DNA of 64,000 bases from Paenibacillus durus (GTDB taxonomy: Bacteria > Bacillota > Bacilli > Paenibacillales > Paenibacillaceae). This document shows, one piece after another, positions 9,321 to 18,535 of this stretch. The notes beneath the pieces were generated by a model. The model was not told the origin of the DNA. It did not search any database and worked only from the letters and a program-made list of their open reading frames with translations. The stretch is taken from assembly GCF_000756615.1 (NCBI RefSeq), contig NZ_CP009288.1, positions 868,001 through 932,000 of the forward strand, given 5' to 3'. The position numbers and the translations under genes are program-made. Every line of letters begins with the position of its first letter. The stretch's first letter is position 1.

Positions 9321-9770
9321 ATGATAACATTGCGCAATTATCCAAAGCTGGGATCGTACATTTTAATTGATAATAATACTTATTCAATCGAAGAAGCTGA
9401 GGATAGGTATAAAGTAATACAAGGGATTGGGGGAATAAGTGAAGATGGACAGGTAGTTGGTATCTATGTTAAAAATAACAAACTATTTTTTTTCTACAAT
9501 GGACAATCATTTGAGGCACCCATAAGCGACCTGAATTGTACAAATAATTATGTTTCCAAATTAAAAAGATGTTTTAGTGTAACAATAGGGGGGCAAGATA
9601 TCTGTAATATAATTTATGAGCCTTTTATCGACCCTGGAATGATTTATTACGATGCAGACCCTGAAGAGTTTGATGCTTTGTTATATATAAGTGAGTTATT
9701 AAAGAGTGAGGATTCTATTAAGAAATTTATGAAGGGGATGGAAATAATTAAAGAGCAGTATAGAGCTTAA
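9321..9770 (+). CDS. Putative immunity protein for cassette 3 toxin
   Basis: 149 residues, mixed alpha/beta, no signal peptide. AAAAGGAG lies upstream of the ATG, 59 nt after the toxin stop. It is intact here, while the second copy (20959) is split by an IS3 element. Position after the tail and AT-rich composition support an immunity role. No family recognised. Confidence 0.65.
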   Translation: MITLRNYPKLGSYILIDNNTYSIEEAEDRYKVIQGIGGISEDGQVVGIYVKNNKLFFFYNGQSFEAPISDLNCTNNYVSKLKRCFSVTIGGQDICNIIYEPFIDPGMIYYDADPEEFDALLYISELLKSEDSIKKFMKGMEIIKEQYRA

Positions 9771-9833
9771 TGTTTTAGATACAGAAATTTGAGCGTATAG
9801 CAGTCTGTATAGATGAGTAAAACTAGTTTGTAA

Positions 9834-9959
9834 ATATATGGGTTTAAAATAACTTATAGAGAATGGAATGAAAGAGGAGAATTAATAAAAGAAAAATTGG
9901 AGCCAACCCAATTTGAGAAAGATACCATAAAAAAATGGGCGGATCAAGATGAAAAGTAA
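9834..9959 (+). pseudogene. Decayed 3' end of a lost gene, overlapping endonuclease V
   Basis: An open stretch reads ITYREWNERGELIKEKLEPT and ends in DQDEK followed by TAA at 9957-9959. It has no start codon or upstream domain. Its last 11 nt overlap the start of the endonuclease V gene, the coupling expected between a toxin tail and its partner. In the copy near 22,875 one A is missing, which fuses the two frames. Probably the tail of a toxin once paired with endonuclease V; that is inference. Confidence 0.4.
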
Positions 9960-10638
9960 AATTATGGAAGTTTTTGATGGAATTCAATCCGACTTATCTC
10001 ATAAAATAAGATTAAAGAATAGCTTTGCTAGAGAAGATATACGCCTAATAGCAGGAGTCGATTTAGCTTATTGGGAGGAAGGAGAGGCCACAGTCGCATG
10101 TTGCTGTATTTGCGTCCTAGATTTTTCAACAAAAAAAATAATCGAAATAAAATCTTTAATAGACGAAGTTAATGTGGCGTATATGCCAGGCTATTTATCA
10201 TTTAGAGAACTACCCTTAATTATGCAAACTTTTAAAAAATTAAGTAATGATCCTGATCTTGTGATGTTTGATGGTAATGGTTATTTACATCCCAGAAATA
10301 TGGGTATTGCAACACATGCTTCATTTCATTTAAATAAATCAACAATAGGAATCGCCAAAAGCTATTTAAAAATCAATTCTGTTGACTTCATTATGCCAAG
10401 TAATAATGTCGGAGCGTTTACTGATATTGTAATAAACAGAATAGTATATGGAAGGGCACTGCGAACACATAAAAATGTGAAACCCATTTTTGTATCGTGT
10501 GGAAACTGGATTGATATAGATACGGCCACTGAAATTACGCTAGAGTTAATCAATAATGAGAGCCGACTACCTATACCAGTAAGACAAGCCGATTTAGAAA
10601 CGAAAAAAATTAAAAGAAGAAAATCTCTCCTGTTCTAA
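9949..10638 (+). CDS. nfi: Endonuclease V family protein in cassette 3
   Basis: 229 residues that align by motif with endonuclease V, which nicks DNA 3' of deoxyinosine and other deaminated bases. Visible are AGVDLAYW (catalytic Asp), YMPGYLSFRELPL (substrate-strand wedge and catalytic Glu), LVMFDGNGYLHPRNMGIATH (catalytic Asp region), STIGIAKS (Lys) and the C-terminal RLPIPVRQAD. The length matches the family. Its AT-rich composition and location in a toxin cassette are unlike a housekeeping nfi. It overlaps a decayed frame by 11 nt in the slot normally held by immunity genes. A near-identical copy is at 22926. A possible role is repair of bases deaminated by a toxin, which is inference. Confidence 0.85.
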   Translation: MKSKIMEVFDGIQSDLSHKIRLKNSFAREDIRLIAGVDLAYWEEGEATVACCCICVLDFSTKKIIEIKSLIDEVNVAYMPGYLSFRELPLIMQTFKKLSNDPDLVMFDGNGYLHPRNMGIATHASFHLNKSTIGIAKSYLKINSVDFIMPSNNVGAFTDIVINRIVYGRALRTHKNVKPIFVSCGNWIDIDTATEITLELINNESRLPIPVRQADLETKKIKRRKSLLF

Positions 10639-10762
10639 ACTAGACTTATGATGAGGACCGTCTAGTAGTTTATCAAACGAAGTTAATATTTTTGCTTAGA
10701 ATGAACAAGGTTAATCACCCTTTGTTTATAATGTGGTTGGTCTACGGTTGATGATCAGATCA

Positions 10763-10960
10763 GTAAATAGGGTATGTCAAGAATTTTGTGTAAACTCACT
10801 TTACAACCGAACAACAAGATCGCACTATTAACCAATAAACCAAACAGTAAACAACTTAAATAAAAACTTGATAATCTATTAAAAGCTTATTCCAACTTGA
10901 ATTATGAGTAGGAATGAGCTTTTTTTGCATACCCAAAATTAAAGAAGGAAGAGTGAAGAG
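10763..10960 (+). repeat. Cassette-end repeat, copy R3, with terminator
   Basis: Nearly identical to R5 (23740-23940), including the flanking sequence up to the IS3 insertion. Hairpin at 10881-10927 with arms AAGCTTATTCC / GGAATGAGCTT and seven T. Confidence 0.85.
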
Positions 10961-11050
10961 GAAGCGGAACTCTGCATCCAACGAAGCAGCTTTGAGGACA
11001 GTGTATAATGCTACATAGAATCTAGACAGCAAAAAAGGAGATTCTTAGTT

Positions 11051-11344
11051 GTGCCAACATCAAGACGAACATTCACGCCGGAAGAAAAAGCACGAATTGT
11101 ACTGGAGATTCTAAGAGAAGAAAAGTCCATTTCGCAGCTGGCTTCGGAAGAAGGAATCCATCCCAATGTGTTAAATCGCTGGAAGAATGAAGCGACTCAA
11201 AATCTGGCTCAGCTCTTTGTAGACGACCGGAAAGGGATCACGAAGATGAAAAAAGAATACGAGCAGCAGATCGAAGACCTCTACGCCGAAGTGGGTAAAC
11301 TGACCACCCAATTGTCGTGGCTCAAAAAAAAATCTGGCCGATAA
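11051..11344 (+). CDS. IS3-family OrfA
   Basis: 97 residues with GTG start behind AAAAAGGAGA. N-terminal helix-turn-helix (EEKARIVLEILREEKSISQL), then a leucine-zipper-like helix. It ends just after a run of nine A (near 11327-11335). OrfB lies in the +1 frame relative to OrfA, so fusion would need a +1 shift or loss of one A by slippage, not the usual -1 shift. Confidence 0.88.
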   Translation: MPTSRRTFTPEEKARIVLEILREEKSISQLASEEGIHPNVLNRWKNEATQNLAQLFVDDRKGITKMKKEYEQQIEDLYAEVGKLTTQLSWLKKKSGR

Positions 11345-11363
11345 TCTCAGCCGTGCCGAACGG

Positions 11364-14300
11364 TTGCTCCTCGTCGAGTATGGGAACGCTGAACTTTCCA
11401 TTCAAACGCAGGCGGACTTGCTCAGCCTGAATCGTTCCAGCCTGTATTACAAGCCGGTCCCTCCCTCCCCGGAGGAAATTCGCCTCAAGCACCGGATTGA
11501 CGAGCTTTACACCCGCCATTCGTTTATGGGTTACCGGACGATTGCGGCCATCATGAACCGGGAAGGGGATGCTATTCATCCCAACACCGTACGGCGGTAT
11601 ATGCGGGAAATGGGGATCATGGCGATCTTCCCCGGTCCTAACCTGAGTAAGCGAGACCTACAGCACCGGATCTACCCGTACCTGCTGCGTAAGCTGCCGA
11701 TTACAGCGCCGGATCAGGTCTGGAGTGTCGATATTACCTATAGTACGCCCAGCTAACAAGTTCCTGTAATGGAACAAGTTACTCGAGCATGTTTGGAATG
11801 CATGTTGAGATTTTTTTTTTACAGACATGCCCTTCTTCTGCTGTGAGAAGAAGTGAGCCGAAGCGGCGGTGACTTGCCGACACTGGCAAGGTGACGTAGT
11901 CCGCGGGAAACGGGGCTTGCGGCGAAGCGATTACGCCAAGATGAGTCTCTAGGCTGAGCATGGGAAGGCTGAGGAACACAAACCTATTAAACCGCATCTG
12001 AGGGTTGAAATGTCACCCCTGCCTACATCGCTTAACAGGCAGGTCACGGACTGAACTGCCGTTAGCCGCATTGACGGCATTCACGAAATCCGGTCAAACA
12101 TGTAAGTTGACCGGATGGGATTCACGGAGAGTGCATAGCTAGACCGCGATGTCCGCGACGACTTGCAGAATGCAAGGATAAAGACTGCGATACGCAGCCT
12201 AACCCATGTGTGGAGTCCAGCATGTGAACTGGGGAAAGTCTGCATAGATGCCAAGGGAGTGAGTTCCCCGATGCTATGCAGAATGACGGAGCCTCCGTAG
12301 TAGTCTGAGATCGGGAAAGCCGGTTACATGGCGAAGGGAGGCAGTTTAAGTGGTTTGCTTGGCTCATTAACTGACCCTAGTGAGGTGAAGACCTTTGATA
12401 ATCAGTGAAATGCAAAGCAAACTGGCGACATGGTCAACAGAAAACAAGGATCGTAAGTTCGACCGACTAATCAGACTAATTGCTGACAGGTCTTGGTTAA
12501 GTGAAGCGGCTCGTATCACTCTCGCTTCAAGCGGCGCTCGAACACCGGGCGTAGACGGCGTAGACAGGCGTAAGATGGAAGGAAAGCTCGATCTAGAACT
12601 GGAAATGTTACACTATGAACTGCTGAGCGGAAGATACTGTCCGCAACCTGCCCGACGAGTATATATCCCTAAAGCCAATGGCAAACTCAGACCGCTAGGT
12701 ATTCCATGTCTTCGAGATCGTATCGTGCAAAGGGCAATGCTGATGGTAATGGAGCCGATATGGGAAAGTGATTTCCATCCGGTATCCTATGGTTTCAGAC
12801 CTGCACGGAGCGTACATCATGCAATTCGTACTGTCAAAATGCAATTGCAAGATGGAAATGAACAACTGAACGCAACCGCCGGTCGCTGGGTCATTGAAGG
12901 AGACTTGGCGAGTTATTTCGATACCGTACACCATCGGCTGCTCATGAAGGCTGTCCGTAAACGTATCTCTGACCAGAGATTCCTTTCCTTGATATGGAAG
13001 ATGATCAAGGCAGGATGCGTAGACCACGGTTTATTTCGCGCCTCAAGCGAGGGAGTTCCGCAAGGTGGGGTTATCTCGCCCCTCCTATCCAATATAATGT
13101 TACACGAATTTGATCAATGGATGGAAGCGAAATTTCTGAGTAAGAAGGTACGAAAAGATCGCTGGGCTTGGAACTTCGGCATTCAGAAAGAGCGCCCTAT
13201 CGCGATACGTGAAAATCGGCAGTGGAAGCCAGCTATTTCGTACTGCCGCTATGCGGATGATTTTGTGGTGATTGTCAAAGGAACCAAGGCACATGCAGAA
13301 GAAGTTCGTGAAGCATGTCGGGAGTTTCTCGAAGATAAGTTGAAACTCACGCTCAACATGCAGAAAACGCATATCACGCACGTCAATGACGGTTTTGTCT
13401 TCCTCGGACATCGTATCATTCGCAAACGTGGGGCTCGGGGACGAATGCGCCCTGTCTCATCCATTCCATGGGAGAAATACCGCCGCTTCACGGAAAAACT
13501 TGTCAAGCAATTGTCGGGAAATTACAGCATGAACGTTATGGACTTGGTCGAAAGCCTAAACCGACAACTTGCAGGATGGGCAAACTTTTATCAATACACA
13601 GACCATACAGCGACGATATTCGGTAAAGTAGATCGCGCGGTGTTCTGGAAACTCGGCTACTGGCTGGCAAGAAAGTACAAGCGTGGCTTCCGAGCTTTGA
13701 TGCGAGATTATGTCCGCTCACCAGAAAAAGGAAAGGCTAAAATCTGGGTACTGCAGGGTCAGAACAGTCGCGGATTCTATGGTGAACTAGCACTGAGAAG
13801 GCTAATCACTAGCCGCAAAGGTTGGTTCACATGGCGAAACCCTACCGAAAATCCATATATCCTACGTTCAGACAAACGACGAACTATTGAATCCTATTAT
13901 GATGATGTCGCCTTTGCTATGAGCAACACTTAAATGGAGAGCCGGATGCGCTGAGAGGTGCATGTCCGGTTCGGGAAGGAGAAACGGGGAAATAGTTCGA
14001 CTACGCCCCGTCTCTTACTTCACTCCGCATGAAACAGGGCTGGATGTATCTGTATGCCGTCATGGACTGGTATTCGCGCTTCATTGTGGACTGGCAACTG
14101 GATCAAAGTCTGGAAATTGACTTTGTCCTGGAAACCATGAAACGCGCCTTGGCCCGTCGTGTTCCGTCCATCGTGAACAGCGACCAGGGCAGCCACTTCA
14201 CCAGTCCCAAGTACATTGATCTGCTCAAGGAAAAGGAGATTCGGATCAGCATGGACGGGAAGGGCCGAGCGACAGACAATATTGTCATTGAGCGCTTTTG

Positions 14301-14475
14301 GCGCAGCCTAAAGTACAACGAAATTTACATCAACGAGTATGGCAGTCCAAGAGAGACCCGGCAGGGTGTAGGAGGATATATCCATTTGCATAATCACTAC
14401 CTGCCTCATCAGTCCCTGCAAAACCATACGCCGGCTGCTGTGTATAACCAGGAGGTCATGCTTTCATCCACATAG
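11364..14475 (+). CDS. IS3-family OrfB transposase, split by group II intron
   Basis: Exon 1 runs to 11742 and exon 2 from 14024 to 14475. Joined, they give the same protein as the intact copy at 21453 (276 residues). DDE motifs are WSVDITY at the exon 1 end, VNSDQGSHF and ATDNIVIERFWRSL in exon 2. The intron lies just after the first catalytic Asp codon region and on the same strand, so splicing would restore the message. Without splicing the frame stops within the intron at 11756. Confidence 0.85.
11743..14023 (+). mobile_element. Group II intron
   Basis: The boundaries come from comparison with the uninterrupted IS copy. The intron starts GTACGCCCAGC, a variant of the GUGYG rule, and ends in AC. 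Domain V is visible at 13939-13972 (GAGCCGGATGCG ... GTCCGGTTC), followed by a domain VI-like hairpin. It encodes its own reverse transcriptase. It is full length by appearance and in the sense orientation. Confidence 0.93.
12395..13933 (+). CDS. ltrA: Group II intron reverse transcriptase/maturase
   Basis: 512 residues with reverse-transcriptase blocks in order: TPGVDGVDRR, YIPKANGKLRPLGIP, EGDLASYFDTVHH, GVPQGGVISPLLSN and the catalytic YADD within CRYADDFVV, then a maturase domain X. No C-terminal HNH endonuclease with Cys pairs is visible, so mobility would not use the full target-primed pathway. GAGGTG lies 7 nt before the TTG start at 12395; an in-frame ATG follows at 12410. Confidence 0.93.
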   Translation: MIISEMQSKLATWSTENKDRKFDRLIRLIADRSWLSEAARITLASSGARTPGVDGVDRRKMEGKLDLELEMLHYELLSGRYCPQPARRVYIPKANGKLRPLGIPCLRDRIVQRAMLMVMEPIWESDFHPVSYGFRPARSVHHAIRTVKMQLQDGNEQLNATAGRWVIEGDLASYFDTVHHRLLMKAVRKRISDQRFLSLIWKMIKAGCVDHGLFRASSEGVPQGGVISPLLSNIMLHEFDQWMEAKFLSKKVRKDRWAWNFGIQKERPIAIRENRQWKPAISYCRYADDFVVIVKGTKAHAEEVREACREFLEDKLKLTLNMQKTHITHVNDGFVFLGHRIIRKRGARGRMRPVSSIPWEKYRRFTEKLVKQLSGNYSMNVMDLVESLNRQLAGWANFYQYTDHTATIFGKVDRAVFWKLGYWLARKYKRGFRALMRDYVRSPEKGKAKIWVLQGQNSRGFYGELALRRLITSRKGWFTWRNPTENPYILRSDKRRTIESYYDDVAFAMSNT

Positions 14476-14623
14476 GAATAAGGTGAAGGGAACTTTGTTC
14501 CCCTCCCGCGCCTTCGCTTGGGCCTTGTCCTCCACCTACAACAGCTCTACTTTTCACTTTGCACTTTTTTTCACACCTTAAATATATTCAAATCTCTGTC
14601 TTGACATCTTGTAGCACCATAGT

Positions 14624-17600
14624 GTGGTCCTCTGGAGGCCTGCCGAGCCGAAAGCGGAGAGGTGGTTCGCCGGGGGCATTACGGGTATCGATATTCGCAT
14701 GGAAGACGGGATTCCGCATGTGCAAGTCGAGGCGATCTCGCGCACGTATGCCATGGATATGGAGCCGAAAAACCGGTCGTATCAGAACAAGCATTTGACC
14801 TATTCGGACGCCATAGCGCAGCTCGTCGCTGATTACCCCGGAGGGGCTGCGCAAAATATGGCGACAAGCGAGGAAGCGGCAATCGGCGCGTTAATGGTTC
14901 AATTTGGAGAGACCGACTGGCAATTTATGAAGCGGCTAGCCTCCCGGGTCGGGACCGTTATTTTGCCGGATGTGGCGCTGGATGCGCCGCGCGTCTATTT
15001 CGGCGTGCCGGATTTGTCATGGGGCGAGGAGCTGAAGTCCAAGCGTTACACCGCCGTGAAGGACCGGGCCCGCTATGAAGAGCTGAAGGCGCATGCGGAA
15101 GGAAATGAAGCGGACCTCCTTCAGGAGGCGGATTTTGTCCACTACCGGGTCATCAGCGAGCAATATTGCGAGGTCGGAGATGATGTGCTTTTTAAAAACC
15201 AGATGTGGGTCGTCTCCGAATCGGTGATCAGCTATGCATCGGGGCTGCTGCAATATGAATATGTGCTGGTGAAGCGTCAGACGCTGAGAATGAAGCTGCG
15301 GCAAAATGAGCGGATTCAAGGCGTCTCCCTCGAAGGCCGGGTCGTGAAACGGGCGAACAATATGGTGAAGGTTCATCTGGACATCGATGCGGAGCATGAC
15401 GCGCAAGGGAACTGGTGGTTCCCCTACTCGGGGGAAGGGAACAATATCTTCCACTGTCTGCCGGAGGAAGGCGCGCGGATTAAGGTGTATTTTCCAAGCG
15501 GTACCGAGAAGCAGGCGATGGCAATCAACTCGGTTCGCGGCGGAAGTGAGGAGATGAAGAGCCGGACGGTGTTCCAAAAGCCCACGACGAAAGTGTTCGA
15601 GATGCCGGGAGCGGCCAAGATGCAGCTGGGAGACGACGGCGTCCTGTTCGAGAAAGGGACGGTCAGCCTGCATCTGGATGGCGGGAACATTACGGTTAAT
15701 GCAAGCGAGGATTTGTTGCTGGTGGCAGGCAACCGGATGGAGGTGGGGAGCGGGAGCGAGAAGGGAGTGCTCGAGTCCATCCGCATGCGCGCCGCGAAGC
15801 AGATTGCGCTGCAAACGAACGCTGCCCATTATATGGTCATCCAAGAAAACCGGGTGGGCATCAAGAGCAGCAAGCTGGACTTCCAGAAAGTCGAAGCGGA
15901 TTTCATGGAGCTGCTGACGGATGAAGAACTCAAGCAGATGTATATCGATGAACAGGCCGAAGCGAAAATTTGGAAAGAAGAACTGGATTTCAACAAGAAT
16001 GTCCCCGTTCCGATGTCCGGAGTGCCTGTGACCGTACCCTTGCCGGAAGGCAATAAGGCGGACATTCGTGCGAAAGTGGCAGCCGAAGTGAACAGCAATC
16101 CGAATGGAATCGCTGCGGCGCGAAGCTGGCTGAACGGGAAATCGGCGGAAGAGCAGCAGAACGCCTACCAGAAGAGCTACGCCCAGCCAGTTGAACCGAA
16201 GAAGAGTAAGAAAGAGAAACAAGCGGAACTGGCAGAGAGTCAGAAGGAATATGAGCAGGAAGACCGGGACCGGACAGCGGTATATGAGTGGAATCAAAGC
16301 GCGAAGAAGATCATGGAGCAAGGAGCACGGGAAGGCAAGTCGCCAGCGGAGATCCGGGCGATGCTTCCCCCACAGCCTGTACCTACGCGAAGGGCGCCGC
16401 AGGAAAGCCATGAGCCGGGTATAATCGAGCAGATGCTGGATTTCACGGGGATCGGGAAACTGTTAGAAAAAATGGGTCCTGCTCTAGACGCGTGGCAGCT
16501 CGAGCATGTCATCCCGCAGAAGCCGGACTATCTCAGCAAGCATACAGAAAAAAAGGTATACTTATCCCGTTATACGTTCCAAGTATTAGTCATCGATCCT
16601 CAAGTTCTGATCGCGGAGATCAATCTCTTATTTGGAGCGGTGGCGATCATCGGGGCGTTTGCGACAGGAGGGGGATCGCTATATCTCCTGGCGCTCGCAG
16701 ATGGGGTTATAGGCGCAGGCATGGTTGCCGTCAACATTGAGAAGCTAATCGATCTCAAGAACGGAAATGGAAATACGAATCCGAACCTCCTCGGTATAGA
16801 CCAGGCGATGCTGGATAAAATGGGGCTCGCTATCGCGTTTGTGAATCTGGCGTTTTTGATGAAGCACGGCTTGTACAAGGCGGCGGATAAACTGGCGAAT
16901 GGCAGGAATATCGCGGCGCTGGATGATTGGAAGGCTTGGAGGGACAAGCCGGGAACATCTCCTAAACCAAAAACAGAACTTCACTTGGAAGAGCCAGAAA
17001 AAGTTGGTTCAGGTATCAATAGGGCGATGGATGAATTTGATGATACTGATATTTATCATGCAGCAGGTAGGGAGAGAACAGAAGGATTGGAACCTCCGCA
17101 TTCAACGAGAGGGTCGCATGATGAGGGTAAGGGAAAACCCAAAACAGAAACGAAAACTAAACCAAAGGATAAAGAGGAACATAAAAGAAGGGAAAGAGAG
17201 GAAGAGCGTAAAAGAAGAGAAAGCGAGCATACTAAGGGGACGGGTGAAATTGAATATTTAACCGATCCTGCGGAAATGAGACCACATATCGTACCTCCTA
17301 AAGATGGATTTGATGCGTTTGTAGAAAGAAAATATATTGAAATAAGAAAAATAGGCTTGGAAGATGTATCAACGGTTGCTAAAAATACAGGACTAACTGA
17401 GGAACAAGTTGCAAATATGAAAAAACACTTATTTTTAGAGATTCACGATTTATCGGTAGATGGTAAGCCTTATGAAAAATTATATTTTCAGGCGGATCCT
17501 GATATCGCTTATGCTTGGCAACTAGCACAAAAGAGAGAGCTTACAGATATTGAAAAAGATTGGTTTAAGAGACTGGCAAATCATGAATTAAAAGAACAAG

Positions 17601-17824
17601 ATATCATGAAGAACGGGTACGTGGATGGAAATGGTAACAAAATAGAACCTTTACCTTTAAGAGATCCATCTACTTGGAACGGAAGAAGTTATGATCCAGA
17701 CCCTACAAAAAATGCCCATGATGCAGCAAATGCTCTAAAGGCCGTACAACCATCAGATCCATTCCCGGGATATGACTACCCAACTGATTATATGAAATAT
17801 TCCGATAAAGATATTGACTATTAA
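14624..17824 (+). CDS. Cassette 4: longest VgrG/gpD-like spike copy with HEL-x-E toxin tail
   Basis: 1066 residues. Residues 1 to about 215 look like the gpD/gp27 ring domain (FAGGITGIDI, ETDWQFMKRLASR, YCEVGDDVLFKNQMWVVSES). About 225-330 is the OB-fold/gp5 part, 330-430 the spike beta region, 430-640 a helical linker, and 655-725 two hydrophobic segments. A charged Lys/Glu linker and the KGTGE junction follow near 872. The toxin (875-1066) has AKNTGL, HLFL, YFQADPDIAYAW, NHELKEQDIM and NAHDAAN. The frame begins at the IS3 end, so the first part of the ring domain, start codon and promoter are missing. Probably silent. A 464-codon antisense frame inside it is a composition shadow. Confidence 0.85.
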   Translation: MVLWRPAEPKAERWFAGGITGIDIRMEDGIPHVQVEAISRTYAMDMEPKNRSYQNKHLTYSDAIAQLVADYPGGAAQNMATSEEAAIGALMVQFGETDWQFMKRLASRVGTVILPDVALDAPRVYFGVPDLSWGEELKSKRYTAVKDRARYEELKAHAEGNEADLLQEADFVHYRVISEQYCEVGDDVLFKNQMWVVSESVISYASGLLQYEYVLVKRQTLRMKLRQNERIQGVSLEGRVVKRANNMVKVHLDIDAEHDAQGNWWFPYSGEGNNIFHCLPEEGARIKVYFPSGTEKQAMAINSVRGGSEEMKSRTVFQKPTTKVFEMPGAAKMQLGDDGVLFEKGTVSLHLDGGNITVNASEDLLLVAGNRMEVGSGSEKGVLESIRMRAAKQIALQTNAAHYMVIQENRVGIKSSKLDFQKVEADFMELLTDEELKQMYIDEQAEAKIWKEELDFNKNVPVPMSGVPVTVPLPEGNKADIRAKVAAEVNSNPNGIAAARSWLNGKSAEEQQNAYQKSYAQPVEPKKSKKEKQAELAESQKEYEQEDRDRTAVYEWNQSAKKIMEQGAREGKSPAEIRAMLPPQPVPTRRAPQESHEPGIIEQMLDFTGIGKLLEKMGPALDAWQLEHVIPQKPDYLSKHTEKKVYLSRYTFQVLVIDPQVLIAEINLLFGAVAIIGAFATGGGSLYLLALADGVIGAGMVAVNIEKLIDLKNGNGNTNPNLLGIDQAMLDKMGLAIAFVNLAFLMKHGLYKAADKLANGRNIAALDDWKAWRDKPGTSPKPKTELHLEEPEKVGSGINRAMDEFDDTDIYHAAGRERTEGLEPPHSTRGSHDEGKGKPKTETKTKPKDKEEHKRREREEERKRRESEHTKGTGEIEYLTDPAEMRPHIVPPKDGFDAFVERKYIEIRKIGLEDVSTVAKNTGLTEEQVANMKKHLFLEIHDLSVDGKPYEKLYFQADPDIAYAWQLAQKRELTDIEKDWFKRLANHELKEQDIMKNGYVDGNGNKIEPLPLRDPSTWNGRSYDPDPTKNAHDAANALKAVQPSDPFPGYDYPTDYMKYSDKDIDY

Positions 17825-17841
17825 TGTTAGAGGTGAGAAAA

Positions 17842-18330
17842 ATGTATCTGACTAAGACAGTAGAAAGAATAAATAATATACAATGGGATGTAGTGGGTAA
17901 AAGTACATCGAGAGCAGATGTTGATTTAGGTTATGAATTTTTAAGGAGATTGGCTCATTTTTTTAAGGAGCAATCTTTAAAAATACTTCCCCCATTGCTT
18001 GCAAACATAGCAAAATTACTTGGTGACAATGAGGAAGAAGTAGCTATTTCAGATTATTGTAACTCAGAGGTTATACAATTTTTAGGTGGAAATATATATA
18101 TTAAAAAAATAGTTGAGTACTATATTCAATTATCTAAGTATGCTGATAAATATCCAGATGCTAGTAAATATCTTAGTGTATATGAGCCGTTAATCAAAAT
18201 TTTTGAACGGGGAGGTTTGTATATTCTTAGACCAAGGTCGCTAGATGTAATAGATGGTGGACACATCCCATTGAATAATTGGTATGAAAATTTTGTGGAT
18301 ATGGAACCTATTGACATAAGTAATCTGTAA
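17842..18330 (+). CDS. Putative immunity protein for cassette 4 toxin
   Basis: 162 residues (MYLTKTVERINNIQWD...). The ATG at 17842 is preferred over 17824 because GAGGTGAG lies just upstream, and the cassette 8 homologue begins the same way. It resembles the protein at 32927 throughout (YLSVYEPLI.IFE.GG, MEPIDI) and part of the one at 1447. All three follow toxins of one family, so this is a co-varying toxin-immunity set. Confidence 0.72.
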   Translation: MYLTKTVERINNIQWDVVGKSTSRADVDLGYEFLRRLAHFFKEQSLKILPPLLANIAKLLGDNEEEVAISDYCNSEVIQFLGGNIYIKKIVEYYIQLSKYADKYPDASKYLSVYEPLIKIFERGGLYILRPRSLDVIDGGHIPLNNWYENFVDMEPIDISNL

Positions 18331-18361
18331 TTATTACGCACAGAATTGATGAACGAGTCTG

Positions 18362-18535
18362 TAAACTAGCTTGTGTAAACTCGTTTACAACAACACTATT
18401 AACTAAATCGTACAATGCAACCAACAAATAACTAACAATTTGACAAACTTTCAAAAGCTTATTCCAACTTGAAACATAAGTAGGAATGGGCTTTTTTTCA
18501 TGCCTAAAATCAAAGGAGGAAGAAAAGATGTAAAG
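18362..18535 (+). repeat. Cassette-end repeat, copy R4, with terminator
   Basis: Hairpin at 18453-18498 (AAGCTTATTCC / GGAATGGGCTT, then T7). The upstream part is shorter than in R2, R3 and R6. The start codon assigned to cassette 5 lies directly after the T run. Confidence 0.82.

Larger units (their letters stand above)
11004..14621 (+). mobile_element. IS3-family element, copy A, carrying a group II intron
   Basis: Terminal repeats begin TATAATGCTACA on the left and TATGGTGCTACA as the complement of the right end. The flanks carry the 3-bp duplication GTG (11001-11003, 14622-14624). Removing the 2281-bp intron leaves 1337 bp, the same as copy B at 21093-22429. It inserted between repeat R3 and the spike fragment of cassette 4. 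The empty site is preserved at about 23978. Confidence 0.93.

Noticed and set aside
15017..16411. 464-codon antisense frame inside cassette 4, and similar frames inside other spike copies
   Set aside because: It follows the GC-rich codon pattern of the spike gene on the other strand, has no ribosome binding site or recognisable domain, and recurs only because the backbone is repeated.
14624..17824. Canonical Gram-negative type VI secretion locus
   Set aside because: Only the spike-type protein is present, with no sheath, tube, baseplate or membrane-complex genes in the window and a Gram-positive gene context. A phage-tail-like injection system is the cautious reading.
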